Assembly (NCBI GenBank): GCA_016200485.1
Contig: JACQEP010000013.1
Coordinates: 41,531 to 105,530 of the forward strand
Direction of reading: 5' to 3'
DNA: 64,000 bases
Origin: Gammaproteobacteria bacterium
Lineage (GTDB): Bacteria > Pseudomonadota > Gammaproteobacteria > Tenderiales > Tenderiaceae
Made by a program: the position numbers and the translations under genes. Positions 26,928 through 35,688 of this stretch are shown here, in pieces (position 1 is the first letter of the stretch; every line of letters starts with the position of its first letter). The notes under the pieces are model-generated. The model had not been told where the DNA came from. It saw only the letters and a program-made list of their open reading frames with translations, and searched no databases.

Positions 26928-29900
26928 TCAAAGTTTCTCTCTCATCTGCAAGACCAAGCCGTAAATCACCGGCAAGACAATCAAACTCAACACAGTGACG
27001 CTCACCATGCCGCCCACCATGGGTGCGGCGATGCGACTCATTACCTCGGAGCCGGTGCCGCTGCTCCACATGATGGGCAACAGACCAGCGGTGATGGCGG
27101 TGGCGGTCATGGCGATGGGCCGCACGCGCTCGGCGGCACCCGCCTGTGCGGCTTGCATCAATTCCATTGTGCTTAATCGCGCGCCCGCAGCGCGGCGCTT
27201 GGCGACTTCCTGGTCGATAAAGGTCAGCACCAGCACACCGATCTCGGCGGCCACACCGGCGAGTGCGATGAAGCCTACCGCCACGGCCACCGACAAATTG
27301 TAACCGAGCAAATATACCAGCCATACGCCGCCGATCAGGCCGAAGGGAATAGACAGCATCACCACCAGCGGTGTGGTGACATTTTTAAAGTTCCAATACA
27401 GCAACACGAAAATAATGAGCAAAGTCGCCGGCAGGACGATCTTAAGCCGCGCCGCGGCACGTTCCATATATTCATATTGTCCCGACCAGGCAATGGTATA
27501 ACCGGACGGCAGCTTCACCTGGCGCGCCACCGCTTCTTTTGCGTGCGTCACATAGCCGCCGATATCCGCGGTATTGATGTCCACATACACCCAGGCATTG
27601 GGACGGGCGTTTTCGCTCTTGATGTCCGGTGGACCGCGGCGCAATTTGAGTTCCGCCACCATCGAAAGCGGAATCTGCGCCCCCGTGGGTGTGGGGATCA
27701 ACACACGATTCAACTGTTCCAGATTGTCGCGCAGTTCGCGTGGATAACGTAGGCTCACCGGATAACGCTCCAGTCCCTCCACCGTCTGCGTCACGTTCAT
27801 GCCGCCGATGGCGGTTTGAATCACATCCTGCACGTCGCCCACGGTAAGGCCGTAACGTGCCGCCTCATCGCGCCGGATATCGAAATCCAGATAATAACCA
27901 CCCACGGCGCGATCACCGAAGGCGGAGCGAGTCTCCGGCAGTTGTTTCAACGTCCGCTCCACTTGCGACACCAGTTCCTGTAACACATTGAGATCGGGGC
28001 CGCTCACCTTGATTCCCACTGGCGTTTTGATGCCGGTGGCAAGCATGTCGATGCGGTTTTTGATGGGTAACGTCCAGGCATTGGCCACGCCGGGAAACTT
28101 GATCGCTGCATCCATCTCCTGAATGAGCTGTTGGGTTAGCTTGTCCGGATCGGGCCAGTCGCTGAGCGGCTTGAGGCGTATGGTTGTCTCTAACATGGAC
28201 AGTGGCGCCATGTCGGTGGCGGTCTCCGCCCGGCCGCTCTTGCCGAATACCGATTGCACCTCGGGAAAGCGGCGCAGAATCTTGTCGGTTTGCTGAGTGA
28301 ATTCGCGCGCCTTGGTGATCGACACACCGGGATACATCGTCGGCATGTAGAGGATGTCGCCTTCATCCAGCGGCGGCATGAATTCCGCGCCCAGCTTCAA
28401 CATGGGATAAAGCGTGACCACAAGCAACGCCCCGGCGATACCCAGCGTGACCCAGCGATGGCGCATGGCCAGCGTCAGCACAGGCATGTGCCAGGCATGC
28501 AGGGCGCGGTTGATGGGATTGCGCGCCTCTGGCAGGATCTTGCCGCGTATCAAATAACCCATCAGCACCGGCACCAGGGTAACGGCCAGCACCGCCGCTG
28601 CCGCCATAGCGTAAGTCTTGGTGTAAGCGAGCGGCGAAAACAAACGGCCTTCCTGCGCCTGAAGCGTAAACACGGGCAGGAAAGATACCGTGATTATCAG
28701 CAGCGAAAAAAACAAAGCGGGACCGACTTCCTTGGCTGCCGCGCTGCACGCCTCCCAACGTTCCGCATGACTCAACGCGCTGCCCTTGGCCTCAGCCGCG
28801 CGTTCGAGATGTTTGTGGGCGTTCTCGATCATGACAATCGCACCGTCCACCATGGCGCCGATGGCGATGGCGATGCCGCCCAGCGACATGATATTGGCAT
28901 TGATGCCTTGCCAGCGCATAACAAGCAGCGCGGCGAGTATTCCTATCGGCAAGGTGACGATGGCCACCAGTGCCGAGCGGATGTGCAACAAGAATATGAC
29001 GCACACCAGCGAAACCACCAGCGACTCTTCTCCTAGCGAACGTTTCAAGGTGGCGACCGCCCGCTCGATGAGGGCGCCGCGATCGTACACTGGCACGATC
29101 TCCACGCCTTCGGGCAGACTTTTCTTAAGCTCCTCCAATCTGGCGCGCACTTGCTGGATGACGGCGAGCGCGTTCTCGCCATAGCGCATCACCACGACAC
29201 CGCCCGCCACTTCGCCCTCACCGTCGAGGTCCGCCAAGCCGCGCCGCAGTTCCGGGCCGAGATGCACATGGGCGATATCCTTGAGACGGATGGGCACGCC
29301 GCGCGCGTCCACCTCCACCGGGATTCCTTCAATATCTTCGCGCGAACGCAAATAACCGCGGCCGCGCACCACATATTCGGTTTCGGCCAGCTCGATCACC
29401 CCGCCGCCCACGTCGGCGTTGGAACGCTCGATGGCCTCGCGCACACGGGCAAGAGAGATGTTGTAGGCGGCCAGCGCGCGCGGATCCACTTCCACCTGGT
29501 ATTGCTTCACATAACCGCCGATGGAGGCCACCTCCGCCACGCCCCGTACGGTCTGCAACTGATAGCGCAGGAACCAATCCTGAATCGAGCGCAGTTGCGA
29601 CAAATCATGGCGGCCGCTTTTATCTACCAAGGCATATTCATAAACCCAACCCACACCGGTCGCATCGGGACCCAGCGTTGGATTTACGCCGGCGGGCAGG
29701 CGTTCGCGCACGTAGTTGAGATACTCCAGCACTCGCGTGCGCGCCCAATAAAGATCGGTACCGTCCTCGAAGATGAGATAGACGAAAGACATCCCGAACA
29801 GAGAATAGCCGCGTACCACCTTGGCGTGCGGCACGGCGAGCAGCGCCGTGGTGAGCGGATAGGTGACCTGATCCTCCACCACTTGCGGTGCCTGGCCGGG

Positions 29901-30059
29901 ATAGTCGGTGAATACGATTACCTGCACATCGGAAAGATCGGGGATAGCATCCACCGGCATGGTGCGCAGCGCCCATATCCCCACTGCGATCAGCACCAAC
30001 GTCGCAAGTGCGACCTGGAATTTGTTACGCAGCGCTGCCGCGATGACGGAGTTAATCAT
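26928..30059 (-). CDS. cusA: Cu(I)/Ag(I) RND efflux pump CusA
   Basis: A 1043-residue RND transporter with two large periplasmic loops and twelve membrane helices. GAMVDGAIVMIENAHKHLE in helix 4 is the monovalent-metal (CusA/SilA) form of the HME-RND signature. The periplasmic landmarks GMSFVYLIFEDGTDLYWA and LGPDATGVGWVYEYAL are also present. It exports Cu+/Ag+ through CusB and CusC using the proton gradient. The ATG at 30059 (MINSVIAAALRNKFQV) overlaps the cusB end by 8 nt and matches the family start; ATG 30074 is an alternative. Confidence 0.95.
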   Translation of the reverse strand: MINSVIAAALRNKFQVALATLVLIAVGIWALRTMPVDAIPDLSDVQVIVFTDYPGQAPQVVEDQVTYPLTTALLAVPHAKVVRGYSLFGMSFVYLIFEDGTDLYWARTRVLEYLNYVRERLPAGVNPTLGPDATGVGWVYEYALVDKSGRHDLSQLRSIQDWFLRYQLQTVRGVAEVASIGGYVKQYQVEVDPRALAAYNISLARVREAIERSNADVGGGVIELAETEYVVRGRGYLRSREDIEGIPVEVDARGVPIRLKDIAHVHLGPELRRGLADLDGEGEVAGGVVVMRYGENALAVIQQVRARLEELKKSLPEGVEIVPVYDRGALIERAVATLKRSLGEESLVVSLVCVIFLLHIRSALVAIVTLPIGILAALLVMRWQGINANIMSLGGIAIAIGAMVDGAIVMIENAHKHLERAAEAKGSALSHAERWEACSAAAKEVGPALFFSLLIITVSFLPVFTLQAQEGRLFSPLAYTKTYAMAAAAVLAVTLVPVLMGYLIRGKILPEARNPINRALHAWHMPVLTLAMRHRWVTLGIAGALLVVTLYPMLKLGAEFMPPLDEGDILYMPTMYPGVSITKAREFTQQTDKILRRFPEVQSVFGKSGRAETATDMAPLSMLETTIRLKPLSDWPDPDKLTQQLIQEMDAAIKFPGVANAWTLPIKNRIDMLATGIKTPVGIKVSGPDLNVLQELVSQVERTLKQLPETRSAFGDRAVGGYYLDFDIRRDEAARYGLTVGDVQDVIQTAIGGMNVTQTVEGLERYPVSLRYPRELRDNLEQLNRVLIPTPTGAQIPLSMVAELKLRRGPPDIKSENARPNAWVYVDINTADIGGYVTHAKEAVARQVKLPSGYTIAWSGQYEYMERAAARLKIVLPATLLIIFVLLYWNFKNVTTPLVVMLSIPFGLIGGVWLVYLLGYNLSVAVAVGFIALAGVAAEIGVLVLTFIDQEVAKRRAAGARLSTMELMQAAQAGAAERVRPIAMTATAITAGLLPIMWSSGTGSEVMSRIAAPMVGGMVSVTVLSLIVLPVIYGLVLQMREKL

Positions 30060-31431
30060 GCTGATGTTTTCCATTGCCCAAGCGCTGCTTATCCGTAGTC
30101 TTGCCCGCAGGCACGGATAAGGATATGCCCGACATATCGAGATCATCGGTTGGCGGCGTAATGGAAGGAGAAGGTTGCAGCACATTGGACATCTTGGCCG
30201 CAGCCTCGCGCAGCTTGGATTCCGAATCGATCAGGAACTGCGCCGAGGTCACCACTTCCTCGCCGGCGCGGACCCCTCGCTTGATCTCGCTCCAGCCTTC
30301 GGCCGAGAGTCCCAGCTCCACCACACGCGGCTCGAACTTGCCCGGCGCGCGCACAACAAACACTTGTTCGCGTTCTCCGGAACGGATTACCGCCTCGCTC
30401 GGCACCGCGACTGACTCCAGTTTGAGACCCGTACGCAACGTTACCTGGACGAACATCTCGGGCTTGAGCAGATCGCCGTGATTATCGAATTCCAAACGCA
30501 GACGCACCGTGCGGGTCTTGGGGTCCACGAAGGGGTAGATATACGTCACCCGCCCTCTGAACACTTTTCCCGGTGCAGCAGCGATGTGCATCTCGGCACT
30601 ATCGCCAACCCTTAGCCACGGCAGTTCATTTTCGTAGATATCTACATATACCCACAGTTTTCTGAGATCGGCGATACGATAAAGCTCGGTGTTGGGCGTG
30701 ACATACTGACCGGGACGCACTCCAATATCCACTACCACCCCGTCAAAGGGAGAATGAATATGGAGGGTCTTGCTGATCTGGTGCTTGGTCTCCAGATCTT
30801 GGATCTGATGGGCCGGCACATCCAGCAATTCCAGGCGCGCACGCGCCGCCTCCACCAATTGTTTGGCGCCGTGATGCAAGTCCTCGTAAGGACTGTCCTT
30901 CAATGTCTCCATGTTTTGTAATGCCAGCAGATACTCCTGCTGCGCCGTCACCAACTGCGGTGAATAAAGGCTTAACAAGACGGTGCCCTTAGCTATCCGC
31001 TGACCTGTAACGGAAACATTGAGTGACTCCACCCAGCCATCGGTCTTGGGATTGAGCCGCGCCAGGCGCTCTTCGTTGTAATCCACTCGACCCACAGCAT
31101 GAATGGTCTGGCCGAGCACGCGGCGCTCGGCGCGCACGGTGCGTACGCCGATGTTCTGTACCGTACCCGGATCGATGCTCACCATCCCGGCGGAACCCTG
31201 CTCTTCTTCGGCGTAAACAGGGACATAATCCATCCCCATCTCGTCCTTTTTAGGCACCGGTGATGTCACAGCAGGATTCATGGAATTGCGGTAATAAAGC
31301 GGCTTGCGCTCTTTAGGCGCCTGCGCCAATGGAGCCACGGCTTCTGGCATACCGCGCTGCGCCCACCAATAACCGCCGCCCACGCCCAATATCAGCGCGA
31401 CCATGGCAATAACGATGATTCTGCTATTCAT
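30052..31431 (-). CDS. cusB: RND efflux periplasmic adaptor CusB
   Basis: A 459-residue membrane-fusion protein with an N-terminal anchor (IIVIAMVALILGVGGGYWW). A heavy-metal-binding segment follows (YYRNSMNPAVTSPVPKKDEM, then GMDYVPVY). The hairpin and lipoyl/beta-barrel domains are standard (TDGWVESLNVSVTGQRIAKG; SPFDGVVVDIGVRPGQYV). It bridges CusA and CusC and presents metal. It overlaps cusC by 8 nt and cusA by 8 nt, so it is translationally coupled. The C-terminal tail is polar and ends GKHQHD. Confidence 0.94.
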   Translation of the reverse strand: MNSRIIVIAMVALILGVGGGYWWAQRGMPEAVAPLAQAPKERKPLYYRNSMNPAVTSPVPKKDEMGMDYVPVYAEEEQGSAGMVSIDPGTVQNIGVRTVRAERRVLGQTIHAVGRVDYNEERLARLNPKTDGWVESLNVSVTGQRIAKGTVLLSLYSPQLVTAQQEYLLALQNMETLKDSPYEDLHHGAKQLVEAARARLELLDVPAHQIQDLETKHQISKTLHIHSPFDGVVVDIGVRPGQYVTPNTELYRIADLRKLWVYVDIYENELPWLRVGDSAEMHIAAAPGKVFRGRVTYIYPFVDPKTRTVRLRLEFDNHGDLLKPEMFVQVTLRTGLKLESVAVPSEAVIRSGEREQVFVVRAPGKFEPRVVELGLSAEGWSEIKRGVRAGEEVVTSAQFLIDSESKLREAAAKMSNVLQPSPSITPPTDDLDMSGISLSVPAGKTTDKQRLGNGKHQHD

Positions 31432-32668
31432 GCACCACCTCTTGTCCCACAGCCGCATCCAACTGCGCCAGCGCCATGCGGGCCTCGCTCAACGCCTGCC
31501 AATAACGGGTTTCGTATTCATAAAGAGTGACCCTCGCCTGGGCGAGATTGAGAAAATCCACCTTTCCCACCTGATAGCCGGCCAACATGGAGACCACACT
31601 CAGATTGGCCTGAGGGATCACACCTGTCTTGAGTAGTACCACCTGACGACGGGCACGCTGATAATCGGCCAGCGCCGTCGCCACCTCGACAGCCACTTGC
31701 GCCTCCGTCTCCTGCAAGGCGAAACGCTGCGCCATCAACTCGGCGCTGCGCTGATCCACCGCCTTATCCTGGCGGGAGGCTGTATGGATGGGCAAGGTCA
31801 TGGTAAGCATCACACTCTTCATGTCGGCTTCGCCCTCACGCCACTCGTAATTGGCGCCCACCATGAAGTCGGGGCGGTAATCTTTGCGCGCCAGCGCCAA
31901 TGAATTCGTGGCGGCTTCTATGTTGCGCTGCCGCACCAGCACTTCAGGCCGGGTCGCCGCCCGATCCAACAGCTCTTTTTCCGCAGGCAATTCGGGCAGG
32001 AGTTCGGAGACCTCCATCGGCAATGTGATGGCCTTGGCGACTGGCCAATACATGAGCGTGTTGAGCCGCGCCTCCGCGCCCCGCCGTTGCCCTTCCAGCT
32101 CCGCCTCCATCGACAGCAACTTGGCCAGCTCCACCTCGGCGAGCAACACATCTTGCTGCAACCCTTGTCCTACACGGTAACGGGTCTGGGCCACTTCCAC
32201 CAGTTGACGCATCACTGTCTGGTTGCGCCGCACCGTGGAAAGCGCGCGGTCAAGATAAAACAAACGCCACCAGGCTTGCTTTACCTCAGCCGTGAGCCGC
32301 AATACGGCCCCGCCAGTCTCCAACGAAGACGCCTCGGCTTCCTGCTGAGCAATACTGCGTTGTAACTTGAGTTTACCGGGATAAGGCAACTCCTGAGTGA
32401 TCCCCAGTCTGAACTGAGTCATGGCGGCACGGCCGGGTTCAAGGGTGAGACTGGGATCGGGCAGCGTGCCGGATTGCAAAGGAATGGCGGCGCGCGCCTC
32501 GGTCTCGGCACGGCGTTGTGCCAAACCTGGATTGCCGGCTAGCGCCGTGGCAAGCGCCTCTTGCAAACTGAGTACCGGCGGTTCAACAGCATGAGCAGTC
32601 ACTGTTGCGCCCAACAAAATGGGCAGAAACAAACGCCACCCGCGAAATAAGCAGAGCGGCCTTGGCAT
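31424..32668 (-). CDS. cusC: TolC-family outer-membrane efflux protein CusC
   Basis: A 414-residue protein with a signal peptide (LFLPILLGATVTAHA) and two TolC-type repeats of long alpha-helices (e.g. SLQEALATALAGNPGLAQRR and the second repeat from LLDRAATRPEVLVRQR). The ATG at 32668, preceded by GGAGGATATCTC, was chosen over an ORF start 54 codons earlier. It lacks an obvious lipobox cysteine, unlike E. coli CusC. It forms the outer-membrane exit duct of the Cus pump. Confidence 0.9.
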   Translation of the reverse strand: MPRPLCLFRGWRLFLPILLGATVTAHAVEPPVLSLQEALATALAGNPGLAQRRAETEARAAIPLQSGTLPDPSLTLEPGRAAMTQFRLGITQELPYPGKLKLQRSIAQQEAEASSLETGGAVLRLTAEVKQAWWRLFYLDRALSTVRRNQTVMRQLVEVAQTRYRVGQGLQQDVLLAEVELAKLLSMEAELEGQRRGAEARLNTLMYWPVAKAITLPMEVSELLPELPAEKELLDRAATRPEVLVRQRNIEAATNSLALARKDYRPDFMVGANYEWREGEADMKSVMLTMTLPIHTASRQDKAVDQRSAELMAQRFALQETEAQVAVEVATALADYQRARRQVVLLKTGVIPQANLSVVSMLAGYQVGKVDFLNLAQARVTLYEYETRYWQALSEARMALAQLDAAVGQEVVHE

Positions 32669-32836
32669 GAGATATCCTCCTAATCCTGCCCCGCTCGCGT
32701 TTGCAACAGACGCGGCCAGAGCTGAAAAAACATCGATGCTTCTGGAAAGGGTGCCAGATATGCGCCAATAATGGAATTTCGCGCGATCAACACGCTTCCG
32801 AACACAACGTGAACTGAATAGTCGCCTCACCCGCTT

Positions 32837-33253
32837 TTATTCATGTCCGCTTTCCTGCTGATGTCCGATTATTTGTTCGATCATATCGTGCATCATATCC
32901 ATGCGTTTTTCGATAACGCTAATTCGCGTCTCAATGGATGCGCCATGCGCCGCCGCTGAACAATCACTCGCGAGCTTCAAGTTGTGCATTTCTTCCATGG
33001 CCTGCTGCATTTTCGAGAGATGAACATTCAATAGATAGCGGCGCTGATTACTGCCCGCTTTCATTCGGCGTATCTCATCAAGCGAGTTTTTCGCTTGCTC
33101 GAGATGCTCATGCAGCCTTTCCTCGTTAACAATCCCCATTTTATCGACGTAGACGGTCACATCATTATTACAGCCCGCATGATCAATACTCTCAGCGAGC
33201 GCAGACATGGAGAACATGCTCAAGATAAGTGTTGCAAGTAAATGGCGTATCAT
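32837..33253 (-). CDS. Small periplasmic protein with helical Met/His-rich tail
   Basis: A 138-residue protein with signal peptide MIRHLLATLILSMFSMSALA, then a mainly helical body. The C-terminal part (KRMDMMHDMIEQIIGHQQES) is rich in Met and His and resembles copper-binding methionine motifs. The ATG at 33253 follows AAGGAGAAAG. It lies upstream of cusC on the same strand. The family was not recognised; a periplasmic copper/silver-binding role is inferred from composition and context. Confidence 0.7.
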   Translation of the reverse strand: MIRHLLATLILSMFSMSALAESIDHAGCNNDVTVYVDKMGIVNEERLHEHLEQAKNSLDEIRRMKAGSNQRRYLLNVHLSKMQQAMEEMHNLKLASDCSAAAHGASIETRISVIEKRMDMMHDMIEQIIGHQQESGHE

Positions 33254-33332
33254 TATGACTTTCTCCTTCTTAATAAGCATTGAACGCTAAAAAATCTATT
33301 ATAGGGTTATACGTACGCACAACACTCATTGA

Positions 33333-33599
33333 TTACCTGGATTTCGACTGGCTGGCGGCGGAAACGTTATAAAGCGGCACCCACACCAGTGCGACGTACC
33401 AACCGTACCCATAAGCTTCTGCCAAACCAAGCAAGACGCTCTTCCAAGTGATCCACTCAAACCCCGGCAGCAGTTTCTGCCAACTTTGATACATGGCATG
33501 ACTGGGAAAAGCGAGATCGAACCCCACACACAGAACGAAAGTGATTACAAATAATAGACTGGTAGCGTGACCGGCCGCCACGAGCGATAAGCCCTTCAT
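33333..33599 (-). CDS. Small two/three-helix membrane protein (DUF5676-like?)
   Basis: An 88-residue protein with hydrophobic segments near 10-28 (ATSLLFVITFVLCVGFDLAF) and 55-80 (LGLAEAYGYGWYVALVWVPL) around a Trp-rich loop (YQSWQKLLPGFEW). It resembles short membrane proteins of the DUF5676 type found beside heavy-metal RND pumps, but this assignment is tentative. Its ATG overlaps the stop of the YHS gene upstream by 4 nt. Confidence 0.65.
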   Translation of the reverse strand: MKGLSLVAAGHATSLLFVITFVLCVGFDLAFPSHAMYQSWQKLLPGFEWITWKSVLLGLAEAYGYGWYVALVWVPLYNVSAASQSKSR

Positions 33600-33907
33600 A
33601 GCGAATCCCCCTTATTGTCGCCTTTGCCAGGAGACGGATGCAGATAACGCTCGGGATCGGTGTCAAATTTATCCAGGCAACTACGGGTGCAGAAGCGATA
33701 CAGCCTGTCCTGATACATTTTGCCATAACCTTTGTTTGCCTCCACTTCCATGCCGCAGACAGGATCAATGTACTTCTCCTCATCTCCGCCATGGCCAGCG
33801 TGTCCTTCATGCCCACCGTGTCCATGGACCATGTGGGCACCACAGCCGAAGCGCATCATGACGTAAAACAAAACCGCAAACAGTAAAAATGAGAATAGTC
33901 CTTCCAT
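33596..33907 (-). CDS. Membrane-anchored YHS-domain protein
   Basis: A 103-residue protein: an N-terminal membrane helix (LFSFLLFAVLFYVMMRFGC), a His/Gly-rich linker (VHGHGGHEGHAGHGG), then a YHS domain with DPVCGMEVE and YRFCTRSCLDKF. YHS domains are small cysteine-based metal-binding modules common in copper P-ATPases and chaperones. A TTTAAGGAGAAAATA ribosome-binding site precedes the start. It is cotranscribed with the small membrane protein downstream and is likely a metal relay for the Cus system (inference). Confidence 0.85.
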   Translation of the reverse strand: MEGLFSFLLFAVLFYVMMRFGCGAHMVHGHGGHEGHAGHGGDEEKYIDPVCGMEVEANKGYGKMYQDRLYRFCTRSCLDKFDTDPERYLHPSPGKGDNKGDSL

Positions 33908-34037
33908 TATTTTCTCCTTAAACCCGCGGCTGCCGGTCAGTGGCCTGTTTATCGCGCATAGGCGATCTCTTGTCGATGCCTTTCAGATCAATACCGTGGC
34001 CAGGCGATCAATCAGCGCTTTCATGGTTTATCCTCTG
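33908..34037 (-). other. Short spacer with broken small ORF
   Basis: An AGAGGATAAACC-ATG at 34023 begins MKALIDRLATVLI and stops after 13 codons. The shifted frame continues (IDLKGIDKRSPMRDKQATD) to a TAA just before the ribosome-binding site of the YHS gene at 33907. This looks like a small gene with one frameshift; the protein is not recognised. Confidence 0.3.
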
Positions 34038-34163
34038 TCAATGAGATAAGTGTTTATGCGAACTACTGCTACCTGAATGACCAGGATAGCTTTCACCATT
34101 GCTCGCGCAACCACCGAATAGAACAAGCGAAACTGCCAACACTGCAAGCCGTACTTTGATCAT
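34038..34163 (-). CDS. Putative 41-residue lipoprotein
   Basis: A short gene: ATG at 34163 with AAGGAT 8 nt upstream, stop TGA at 34038. The peptide has a positively charged start (MIKVR), a hydrophobic stretch and a clear lipobox LFGGC with Cys19. A short Ser/Gly/His-rich tail follows (SSSSHKHLSH). Such tiny His-tailed lipoproteins occur beside metal-efflux genes. It lies between the copper-box-like site at 34278 and the YHS gene at 33907. Confidence 0.6.
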   Translation of the reverse strand: MIKVRLAVLAVSLVLFGGCASNGESYPGHSGSSSSHKHLSH

Positions 34164-34277
34164 CGAATATATCCTTGGATTGATTGTAGAACCCCTGAAT
34201 TATTTGGCCTACCGTTATGGTTCCTTGGCTATATCTGACTATGGGATATCAGCCATGACAGTGGGCTGACACCACGA

Positions 34278-34291
34278 TTACATGTTTGTAA
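34278..34291. promoter_or_regulatory. Copper-box-like operator upstream of cus block
   Basis: TTACA-TGTT-TGTAA, a perfect 5-bp dyad with a 4-nt spacer. It is identical in its half-sites and spacing to the core of the larger palindrome upstream of copA/copR at 58737-58754 (TTACA-ATTT-TGTAA). It lies 115 nt upstream of the lipoprotein start on the strand leading to the YHS-cus genes. Confidence 0.6.
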
Positions 34292-34373
34292 GGTTGAAGC
34301 GCGGTCATATGAACGCGATAGTCCGGGCCCGGCACCCTCATCGTTCACACTGATGGACTACTCAAACCACGCT

Positions 34374-34559
34374 TCAACCCGAGGGGCCGCCACGCTCCTG
34401 TTTGTTGCGCACCTGTTCTTGATGATAGCGCTGCGGCGCCTGATCAAACTTGGCCAGACACGCGGGGCTGCAAAAATAATAGTTCCTGCCCTGGTAATCG
34501 CGCTGTCCTGCCGTGTGTTCAGGGTCTACCAACATACCGCACACCGGATCCTTCTCCAT
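34374..34559 (-). CDS. Small YHS-domain protein
   Basis: A 61-residue protein that is essentially one YHS domain: MEKDPVCGMLVDPEHTAG at the start, then [17 protein letters not shown] around residue 26-42, and a polar tail. It probably binds a metal ion through the Cys residues. It lies 20 nt downstream of the ABC permease gene on the same strand with a GGAGATGAGCG ribosome-binding site, so it may be the last gene of the ybh-like operon. Confidence 0.85.
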   Translation of the reverse strand: MEKDPVCGMLVDPEHTAGQRDYQGRNYYFCSPACLAKFDQAPQRYHQEQVRNKQERGGPSG

Positions 34560-34578
34560 CGCTCATCTCCTTTTGCGA

Positions 34579-35688
34579 TCACACCAGATGGCGTCGCAGC
34601 CGTCGCAAGCTCAGTCCGAGCAGCAGCACGCCAATGGCAAACATGGCGAGCAATCGAGGCCACAGTACCTCGATACCCACCCCCTTGAGAAACAACCCCA
34701 GCACCACTTCCATATAGTGGCGCAGAGGACTCGCCTCCGACAGATACTGAAGCGCTAGCGGCATACTCTCCAGCGGTACGATGGTTCCGGATAGGAACAG
34801 CACCGGGAATAAGACCAAAAAAGAAACCAGCAGTGCCTGTTGCAGGGTCTGGGTCACCGTGGCCACCATGATACCGATGCCCATGCTGCTCGACAAAAAC
34901 AGCGCCGAGCTCAACAAGAACAGCAGCAAGCTGCCGCGCAACGGTACGCCCACCGCAGCAGCCACCGCGAGACTCGGAAACAAGGCCATCAGACCCACCA
35001 GCAACGGCGGCACCATCTTCGCAAGGATCAACTCGGCAGCGCTGGCCGGTGTCACCAACAATTGTTCGATGGTGCCCGCTTCTTTCTCGCGCACAATGCC
35101 GGCGGCGGCGGTGATCACGCCCACCAACATGCCAGCGAGCGACATCATCGACAACACCATGAAATGGCGGTAATCGAGTTCGGAGTTGTACCACACACGC
35201 GGACGGTGTACGACGGGCGGCTCCATGCCCGCGTGCCCGCCTTTTTCAAGGGCAAAATTCTGCACAATGCGCTGGGCGTAACCGTGGGCCACGGAAGCGG
35301 TATTCGCAGTGGCGCCATCAAGCAATAGCTGCACCTGCGCCGGCTCTCCCAGGACAAGGTGCTGGGCAAAACCGGGGGGGATGATCACTGCTGCCAACAC
35401 CGCTCCACGATCAAGCAGTGAGGCCAACTCATCCTCCGTACCCGCACTGTGAGTGATGCGAAAATATTCCGAATGGCTGAAGTCTTGTTGCAACTGTCGA
35501 CTCGCCACCGAGCGGTCATTATCCAGGAACACCGTCGCGAGGTTACGCACATCAAAAGACATGGCGTAAGTACACATCAACACTTCGGCTGTGTAGAGAT
35601 AGAGGATGAGCAACAACATGGCGCGGGCACGCAGGAACTGGATCAACTCCTTGCGTATCAGTGCCCACACTCGCCCCGCCCGTCCCAT
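34579..35688 (-). CDS. ybhR: ABC-2 type permease (YbhR-like)
   Basis: A 369-residue permease with one N-terminal helix (MLLLILYLYTAEVLM), a large extracytoplasmic loop and five C-terminal helices. The ABC-2 signature IVREKEAGTIEQLLVTPASA precedes the second helix. Its ATG shares one base with the stop of the other permease. A longer in-frame ORF up to 36309 is an overlap artefact. With the fused ATPase and HlyD genes upstream it matches the YbhGFSR exporter layout. Confidence 0.88.
   Translation of the reverse strand: MGRAGRVWALIRKELIQFLRARAMLLLILYLYTAEVLMCTYAMSFDVRNLATVFLDNDRSVASRQLQQDFSHSEYFRITHSAGTEDELASLLDRGAVLAAVIIPPGFAQHLVLGEPAQVQLLLDGATANTASVAHGYAQRIVQNFALEKGGHAGMEPPVVHRPRVWYNSELDYRHFMVLSMMSLAGMLVGVITAAAGIVREKEAGTIEQLLVTPASAAELILAKMVPPLLVGLMALFPSLAVAAAVGVPLRGSLLLFLLSSALFLSSSMGIGIMVATVTQTLQQALLVSFLVLFPVLFLSGTIVPLESMPLALQYLSEASPLRHYMEVVLGLFLKGVGIEVLWPRLLAMFAIGVLLLGLSLRRLRRHLV

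Noticed and set aside
28254..30098. Two long plus-strand frames (260 and 315 codons)
   Set aside because: They are antisense to cusA, an unambiguous RND transporter; no ribosome-binding site or domain.
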